From: Vairimorpha ceranae
Lineage: Eukaryota; Microsporidia; Nosematidae
Assembly: GCF_000988165.1 (NCBI RefSeq)
Contig: NW_020169406.1
Coordinates: 1-10,943, forward strand
Length of the DNA: 10,943 nt
Reading direction: 5' to 3'
Numbering within the stretch: the stretch's first letter is position 1; each line of letters begins with the position of its first letter. Positions 6,497 through 10,943 of the stretch are shown piece by piece. The notes under the pieces were generated by a model. That model was not told where the DNA came from, did no database searches, and was given only the letters and a program-made list of their open reading frames with translations. The position numbers were made by a program, and so were the translations under genes.

Positions 6497-6679
6497 ATGA
6501 GACAAATTCTGAGGAATACCGTTTATGTAAAGAAGTGCTATGACAGTAAACTTTATGATGAATGTCAATTTAATATATTTAAAAAAATACTTAATTTTCT
6601 GTTTTTATACTTATTTATGCAAATTATAACTTATATAGGTATTTGTGTAAATTATTCTTTAAATGTGTATTTTAATTAA
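6497..6679 (+). CDS. Possible single-span membrane microprotein, 60 aa
   Basis: ATG-started 60-codon frame with a GGG block 7 nt upstream. Residues 1-31 are polar and basic with two Cys (KKCYDSKLYDEC, 12-23). Residues about 32-56 form one hydrophobic segment (LNFLFLYLFMQIITYIGICV) that could span a membrane. The basic flank before it predicts a cytosolic N-terminus. It converges on the Tubby gene with 147 bp between their 3' ends. Short AT-rich ORFs of this kind also arise by chance, so existence is uncertain. No family recognised. Confidence 0.4.
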   Translation: MRQILRNTVYVKKCYDSKLYDECQFNIFKKILNFLFLYLFMQIITYIGICVNYSLNVYFN

Positions 6680-6722
6680 GTATAAGTTATTACATAAATT
6701 AGATACAAATTAAAAAAAGCTG

Positions 6723-6768
6723 TGTACAGCAATAAGCCACTTAATAATTATTACAATACAGCTGTACA
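6723..6768. repeat. Hairpin between convergent 3' ends
   Basis: TGTACAGC (6723-6730) pairs perfectly with GCTGTACA (6761-6768) across a 30-nt A/T loop. It lies between the 60-aa ORF and the Tubby gene and could form in either transcript's 3' region. Confidence 0.5.
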
Positions 6769-6826
6769 TATCTTTAAATAATTAATTTACATTTAAAATT
6801 TATATTAAAAAAATAGAAAATATTTT

Positions 6827-7405
6827 TTAATCACAAAAATACTTATTGTCTAGTGCTGCTAAACATATACTAAAAGCTTTCACTGCTGATAAGGGGTATT
6901 TATAATCCATCACATAAGTATTGTCTCCTACCTTCCCAAAAGTAAGAATTATATAAGTTTTATCTGTGGGATGAATTAGTTGAAAATTCTTTACACTGGG
7001 AACAGTCACCCTTCCATTAAAATTTAGAGAATATGACATATTCTCTGCATTATATAAAGGTTCCTTATTTACTAAATAAAGATGACCAATTTTAACTATA
7101 AAAGATCTTGGCTTCTTCTTTCTAAATAAAGAAGTAGTATATGTTATTGTCATGTCTTTACTGTAGTAATGACTTCCAATTAGATTACGTTTAAGAATAC
7201 TTATACTTTCTTTTCCTTGTAAAATATCAAATCCACACATACGCCTTATTCCAATAAGAGAAGATTCACTTAGTGCATTTTTATATTCATACTCATTTTT
7301 ATTATTAACTGTAATAGTTCCTTGACTAATATAATTAATTTTAATTGGCTTGTCTAAATGAAGGATGTTCTTTTGATAAGGATTGATTGGAAGATCTTTA
7401 TGCAT
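6827..7405 (-). CDS. Tubby C-terminal domain protein, 192 aa
   Basis: The C-terminal half is a clear Tubby domain. It has LNFNGRVTVPSVKNFQLIHP (127-146), the family's N-G-R-V-x-x-x-S-V-K-N-F-Q block, then ILTFGKVGDNTYVMDYKYPL (153-172) and AVKAFSICLAALDNKYFCD (174-192), which is the final buried helix running to the typical C-terminus. ILKRNLIGSHYYSKD (70-84) fits the segment before it and TTSLFRKKKPRSFIV (90-104) the basic strand. Tubby domains are 12-stranded barrels around a central helix that bind PI(4,5)P2 at the plasma membrane. At 192 residues this one is shorter than the usual 240-260-residue domain, its first strands being reduced. If ILKRN aligns without gaps to the PI(4,5)P2-contact K-L-R segment, the first basic residue is lost. 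An in-frame stop at 7427-7429 fixes the ORF start. No CCC/GGG block precedes it, only CAAATTTTTTTT. Confidence 0.9.
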   Translation of the reverse strand: MHKDLPINPYQKNILHLDKPIKINYISQGTITVNNKNEYEYKNALSESSLIGIRRMCGFDILQGKESISILKRNLIGSHYYSKDMTITYTTSLFRKKKPRSFIVKIGHLYLVNKEPLYNAENMSYSLNFNGRVTVPSVKNFQLIHPTDKTYIILTFGKVGDNTYVMDYKYPLSAVKAFSICLAALDNKYFCD

Positions 7406-7519
7406 GCATAAAAAAAATTTGTTTATTTAAGCATTAATGAAATTGTTTTGTTTCATAAAATGTAACAAAAACAACAAACTGAAATGATAAAAACAATTTT
7501 TTAAATTCTGAAATAATGT

Positions 7520-7575
7520 ATCAAATACAACAAAATAAATTCTAAAATATTGGATCAAATACAACAAAATAAATT
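7520..7575. repeat. 22-bp direct repeat pair, 34-bp period
   Basis: ATCAAATACAACAAAATAAA plus TT occurs at 7520-7541 and 7554-7575 without mismatch. It directly adjoins the tandem array that begins at 7575 and is probably an older, diverged part of it. Confidence 0.75.
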
Positions 7576-7739
7576 GTTAAATATTCATTTTTTTATTTTT
7601 AATACAACAAACTGTAATGTTAAATATTCATTTTTTTAAATTTTGAAATATAACAAACTGTAATGTTAAATATTCATTTTTTTATATTTAATAGAACATA
7701 CTGTAATGTTAAATATTCATTTTTTTAAATTCTTCAATG
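7575..7739. repeat. 43-46-bp tandem array running into the 3' end of the 83-aa gene
   Basis: Units begin TGTTAAATATTCATTTTTTT at 7575, 7618, 7664 and 7707 and, except the last, end ACTGTAA. The fourth unit contains the stop codon and last codons (KMNI) of the 83-aa minus-strand gene. The array therefore looks like repeated duplication of that gene's 3' end plus its 3' flank. Confidence 0.85.
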
Positions 7740-7960
7740 TAAGTATCTATAGATGCATTTCCAAAAAAAACATAATCTTCTTCTATTTTTATAAAAACTT
7801 TTTCATACGGTAAAATGTCAATACTTTCTAATACACTATCTATAAAATCGCATCCTATATTAATTGTAGCTGTAATAATATTAATTAGAAATGGATCTAT
7901 GTAATTTGTACTATAAATAAGTTTACTGTGTTTACAAACCCCAAAAATTTCATGTTTCAT
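7709..7960 (-). CDS. Small hypothetical protein, 83 aa
   Basis: ATG at 7960 is preceded by TTTTACCCTCTTTA, with CCC (7967-7969, minus strand) 6 nt upstream, a strong start signal here. The protein has no signal peptide. The pattern is strand-strand-helix-strand-strand-helix: IFGVC 5-9, KLIYS 13-17, INIITATINIGCDFIDSVLE 26-45, KVFIKIEED 54-62, YVFFGN 63-68, DTYIEEFKKM 72-81. A compact alpha/beta fold of this order is seen in roadblock/longin-type proteins, but I see no diagnostic residues and treat it as unrecognised. It lies 303 bp upstream of the Tubby gene on the same strand, separated by the tandem array. Its last codons are part of the repeat unit. Confidence 0.75.
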   Translation of the reverse strand: MKHEIFGVCKHSKLIYSTNYIDPFLINIITATINIGCDFIDSVLESIDILPYEKVFIKIEEDYVFFGNASIDTYIEEFKKMNI

Positions 7961-7966
7961 TAAAGA

Positions 7967-7969
7967 GGG
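7967..7969 (-). promoter_or_regulatory. CCC start signal of the 83-aa gene
   Basis: The minus strand reads TTACCCTCTTTAATG, with CCC 6 nt before ATG 7960. Confidence 0.65.
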
Positions 7970-8430
7970 TAAAAAATTAACATTTAAAACTTGTTATATT
8001 TATAAACCAGTAAAAATATCTATTGATATATGTACAAACATAATGACAATCAAATTAAGTATAATAATTAATTAATTGGAATTATACTAAATAAAAGATT
8101 TTTGTTCTTAAAACTATTAAAAAATTTCGAATTAATTAAAATTTGTTAATACTTAAAAAACAAGATATTTACATGGTTAAAATTTATTTGAATATTTTTT
8201 ATTTTTAAAAAGCTTATCTCGTTTTAAAAATCTTGGTTGTCTTATAAAACTTCCTAAATTAATTGAACTTACTACATTAAACAAGAAAAGTAATTAGATT
8301 AAAAATAAAAAAAGTAATTATTAGAAATGATAAACATTTAAGACTTGTTCTGGAGCGGTAGATCGTCTTTCTACAACCCCAAATTATATTATTTTTTATT
8401 TTGGAATTTTCTAGAAAAATTTTTTATTAA

Positions 8431-8666
8431 TAAACTAGCTTACGCTTTCACGTTTGAAGCGTAACTTTAAATTTAATGTACACTTATGTGCTTTTTTTAC
8501 GTTATATGTTTTATCTTTATGCGTGTGTATTTTAAATTTTAAAACTGCATTTTTTAAATAAAAAAATTCTGCAATAGCGCATAAGTTATTATTAGAAAAA
8601 CTGATTATAATTTAGAAAAAAATAAACAAAAATAGTGTACCGTTCATAGAGTAATAATTCTAAGCT
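8431..8666. repeat. ~220-bp dispersed element, copy A, with hairpin
   Basis: Shares ordered blocks with 8774-8984: TAAACTA at the start, CGTTT-x-AAGCG, a GTACA...ATGTGCTTTTT block, AATAGCGCATA, AACAAAAATAGTGTAC, ATAGAGTAA, and TAAGCT at the end. An 8-bp stem, TTACGCTT (8440-8447) with AAGCGTAA (8457-8464), closes a 9-nt loop. No ORF. Orientation is given as the plus strand reads. It could be a structured RNA, a non-autonomous element or an old duplication. Confidence 0.6.
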
Positions 8667-8773
8667 GTATGTTACTACTTATTAATAAAAAAATATAACA
8701 AAATCGAACAAAATTATAAAAAAGAAGGGTTGAAAAATAACTATTTAAATTCAAACTTTTTATATATATTGAC

Positions 8774-8984
8774 TAAACTAAGCTATCCCGTTTAAAGCGG
8801 GAATACAAGTACATTGCATGCTTTTTCTTTTTCGGTTTATGTTGCGTCTTTGCGCTTGTATGTATTGTTTTATTTTAAATTGCACTCCTCTAACTTAAAA
8901 ACTCTGGAATAGCGCATATTTTACAAATTGAATAGTTAAAAAAACAAAAATAATGTACGTATATAGAGTAAAAATCTTTAAGCT
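8774..8984. repeat. ~220-bp dispersed element, copy B, with hairpin
   Basis: Diverged direct copy of 8431-8666, starting TAAACTAAGCT and ending TTTAAGCT. Shared blocks include GGAATAGCGCATA and AACAAAAATAATGTAC. At the same relative position it has a hairpin with a different stem: TCCCG (8786-8790) with CGGGA (8798-8802), 7-nt loop. Confidence 0.6.
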
Positions 8985-9184
8985 AAACAATACCGTTTTT
9001 AAATAGAAAATTAGAACAGAATTTTAGAATTTTTAAAAAAAAAGATTTTAAAAATAAATGGTTAAATTTTTAAAAAGAAGCGCATTAAGGATGATTAAAG
9101 AGAAAAATAATTTATAAAAGAATAACAAGAAAAATTTAATGAAAGTATTTATACTAGAAATATTTTTAAGTGGTATCTATTAAC

Positions 9185-9200
9185 TGGGAATATTTTCCCA
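9185..9200. repeat. 16-bp dyad
   Basis: TGGGAA, TATT, TTCCCA: a perfect 6-bp stem with a 4-nt loop, conspicuous because G/C runs are rare here. The rest of 8985-9570 is A/T-rich, with no supported gene on either strand. Confidence 0.4.
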
Positions 9201-9671
9201 ATCTACCACATCTAAATTAAAATAGTTTTTTATTTTCCTTTTTTTACAATTATCAAATGCGATGTAAAAAACAGGACAATATATATAATGAAATATATTT
9301 TTATAAAAAAATTTATATGAATTCTTTATGAGCTGTAATTACTATTTAAATCGTGAAGAGTGTACCATTACAAAATTTAAGCAACAGTGAAAAAAGAAAT
9401 TTAAAAATTTCGGCTATATTTAAAATAACTACCCAGTTTTGTTTATAATTGCAGAGAATATTTTTTCTTATTTTAAAATTTTGCAATGTAAATTCAGAAA
9501 CAAAATCAGCTTGAAATTTATTATAAATGTAAAATTTTTAATAAAAATTAATAAATTGTCTCAACATGAAAAAATCTTTTATTGAGATTTCCTGTTATCT
9601 CTATCAATCATAAATTTAAAACTATACTATTTAAATACAGTGATATTATATATAGGAAATATTGTTTAATA

Positions 9672-9926
9672 ATGGATTTAATGTTGTCATTATACAAATT
9701 GTATTGTTTAGGTGACTTTGTCGCTGTTTATGTATTACAAAATTATAAAATTTTTTTTGTTATTCACAATATTTTGCAGTTATCAATGATTTTTTCCCAC
9801 GCAGTCTGTAAAAAATATAAACTTTTCAAATATATCGTTCGAAGAAGACATAGATTTTTAAATAAAAAGTTTGCAAAAAAAAATGCTGCACTATACTTAC
9901 ACAATAAAAAATATTATAGCAATTAA
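9672..9926 (+). CDS. Weak ORF, 84 aa, two hydrophobic segments and basic tail
   Basis: The frame is open from the stop at 9567-9569 to 9926 (118 sense codons), long for DNA this AT-rich. The first ATG is at 9672. From there the product has hydrophobic stretches at about 3-22 and 25-46 and a strongly basic tail (KYKLFKYIVRRRHRFLNKKF, 48-67). There is no CCC or GGG block before the ATG, which argues against a functional gene. It could be a transposon-derived or chance frame. Function unknown. Confidence 0.25.
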   Translation: MDLMLSLYKLYCLGDFVAVYVLQNYKIFFVIHNILQLSMIFSHAVCKKYKLFKYIVRRRHRFLNKKFAKKNAALYLHNKKYYSN

Positions 9927-9941
9927 AAGTACTACTTATTT

Positions 9942-10147
9942 TGTTCTAACGATAAAATTTATTTTGTTGTATTTTTTGTAATCTATCGTGTGAAAGGTTA
10001 ATAATACGAATATTGGTCAATTTTAGTGTATTGTTGCTATCCAATCATAGCTGTCAAAATTTTGCGATATAAAACAAAAAATAAATTTATCATTAACAAT
10101 ATTATGGATAATCATAATATTTATTTTTTAATTTATTAGTTAGAACA
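9942..10147. mobile_element. 206-bp inverted-repeat element, MITE-like (tentative)
   Basis: Perfect 9-bp ends, TGTTCTAAC (9942-9950) and GTTAGAACA (10139-10147). The sequence just inside the left end, GATAAAATTTATTTTGTT (9951-9968), has an imperfect reverse-complement partner at 10073-10091. A hairpin of AATATTATG (10098-10106) and CATAATATT (10113-10121) separates that partner from the right end. No coding capacity. No convincing target-site duplication can be read. Confidence 0.4.
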
Positions 10148-10201
10148 GAAACACGTTTTAATACATAAATCAACAAACAAATACTATAATAGATATGATT
10201 G

Positions 10202-10427
10202 ACTTTTATTGATAAAAGTTTTGATGAAATCGAAACTACAGTATATATAGCTTTGTCAAATTTGACAAATTCTCAAAGCGGTTTAGTTCGGAAGAATTTC
10301 CCTTTGATAAAAATAATGCTATTTATACTAGTAGTAAAACGCAAGTTTTACTACTGTAGTTGGTTATCTTTAGTCCTGATTTATAAGACGTAACAAGTGT
10401 GAAATTAGAGATGAAACTATCACTTGT
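10202..10427. repeat. Cluster of perfect dyads, possible structured RNA
   Basis: Five dyads in 226 bp. ACTTTTAT/ATAAAAGT with a 2-nt centre (10202-10219). An 18-bp perfect palindrome TTTGTCAAATTTGACAAA (10252-10269). AAATTCT (10267-10273) with AGAATTT (10293-10299). An 11-bp stem whose core is GTAGTAAAAC (10331-10340) and GTTTTACTAC (10345-10354), closed by a GCAA tetraloop. ACAAGTG (10393-10399) with CACTTGT (10421-10427). The region is less AT-rich than its surroundings. A plus frame (10199-10393) is open but has no ATG start. Confidence 0.5.
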
Positions 10428-10866
10428 GTTCCACTTTGGATCTGGGCCTACGACAAGCTTAAAACAAAATGTAAAAAATTAAACTTTTAAAAAATTGTAA
10501 TTAAAGTATTTTTAAACTTTGTAGTTTGCTTAATTACTAACTAAAAAATAATAATCTTCTCCAAACTTCTGGCAACTTTATTTTTTAATTTTGTTTATTC
10601 TTAAAAAAAATCAAATCTCTTAAAATTTTTTAAAAAAATACATTAAATATTTTTCATTTAAAAATCAAAAAGTTTCAAACAGATATAGAATCAAGTAAAC
10701 AAATACTTTAAGCAAATGAGCATATGTTAGACTACATCATGACATATAAATATTTTATTAACAATAAATGTTCATTCTATTATACTTTAAATTTGTTATT
10801 TATAAATTTTTATTATTTTAATTAAAATACTTTACAGAAAATAAAAAATATAAATTTCAAAATTTA
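10428..10866. other. A/T-rich intergenic stretch before the right-edge gene
   Basis: Apart from a short GC-richer patch just after the dyad cluster (GGATCTGGGCCTACGACAAG, 10439-10458), I see no coding frame or repeat here. Confidence 0.5.
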
Positions 10867-10870
10867 CCCC
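10867..10870 (+). promoter_or_regulatory. CCCC start signal of the right-edge gene
   Basis: TTACCCCATAAAATG: CCCC, five bases, ATG at 10876. This closely matches the signals of eS24 and the 833-aa gene. Confidence 0.65.
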
Positions 10871-10875
10871 ATAAA

Positions 10876-10943
10876 ATGTTTAAATTCTTCTATCTTTTTA
10901 CAGGAATATATACTTCAACAAATTTTGAATCAATCAATACGAC
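10876..10943 (+). CDS. Start of a gene with a signal-peptide-like N-terminus, partial
   Basis: ATG at 10876 follows a CCCC block by 5 nt and the frame stays open to the right edge (22 complete codons). The N-terminus MFKFFYLFTGIYTST is short, hydrophobic and has one basic residue, as in a signal peptide or signal anchor. Only the beginning is visible, so product and length are unknown. The sequence TTTTTACAGG inside it resembles a 3' splice site, but the start signal directly before the ATG makes an intron unlikely. Confidence 0.6.
   Translation, partial: MFKFFYLFTGIYTSTNFESINT

Noticed and set aside
8340..8400. tRNA-like patch (GGAGCGGTAGATCGTCTTTCTAC)
   Set aside because: There is a 5-bp hairpin (GTAGA/TCTAC) but no A-box/B-box pair, no acceptor stem and no cloverleaf. 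No tRNA was found elsewhere in the window either.
10199..10393. 64-codon plus-strand frame with somewhat protein-like composition
   Set aside because: No ATG start. A stop directly precedes the frame, there is no CCC/GGG block, and it coincides with the dyad cluster, which explains the unusual composition better.

Overview
The window is strongly AT-rich nuclear DNA that most resembles a microsporidian genome, probably one with expanded intergenic space. Three things point there. (1) It encodes a eukaryotic small-subunit ribosomal protein eS24 and a Tubby C-terminal domain. (2) No gene shows a clear spliceosomal intron. (3) Almost every credible start codon has a CCC or GGG block 4-11 nt upstream on the coding or template strand, the start-site signal known from microsporidia. 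Species cannot be named from this window.

Layout, left to right. The 5' part of a minus-strand gene for a predicted secreted protein enters from the left edge (start at 425). Next is 426-2224, mostly non-coding. It holds a visibly less AT-rich block (995-1782) that reads on the minus strand as a broken, cysteine-containing coding remnant, followed by a pair of 37-bp direct repeats. A compact cluster follows at 2225-5717: an 89-aa minus-strand gene and a 78-aa plus-strand gene diverge from a shared 23-bp spacer, then come eS24 (plus) and an 833-aa minus-strand protein whose 3' end lies 10 bp from that of eS24.

From 5718 the DNA is sparse. It holds a 24-bp tandem duplication, a 119-bp inverted-repeat element, a possible 60-aa membrane microprotein (6497), the Tubby-domain gene (6827-7405, minus), a tandem-repeat array that merges into the 3' end of an 83-aa gene (7709-7960, minus), and then about 2.9 kb without a firm gene. 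That last stretch contains two diverged copies of a ~220-bp element with a hairpin at the same place in each (8431-8666 and 8774-8984), a weak 84-aa ORF, a 206-bp inverted-repeat element (9942-10147) and a dense cluster of perfect dyads (10202-10427). A plus-strand gene with a signal-peptide-like start begins at 10876 and runs off the right edge.

The genes do not form an obvious pathway. eS24 is ribosomal. The 833-aa protein has a beta-rich head, a repetitive polar middle and an F-rich tail, and might be a nucleoporin-like scaffold. The 78-aa protein might be a small histone-fold protein of the MHF2/CENP-X type. The Tubby domain implies phosphoinositide-membrane binding. The last three functions range from well supported (Tubby) to speculative.
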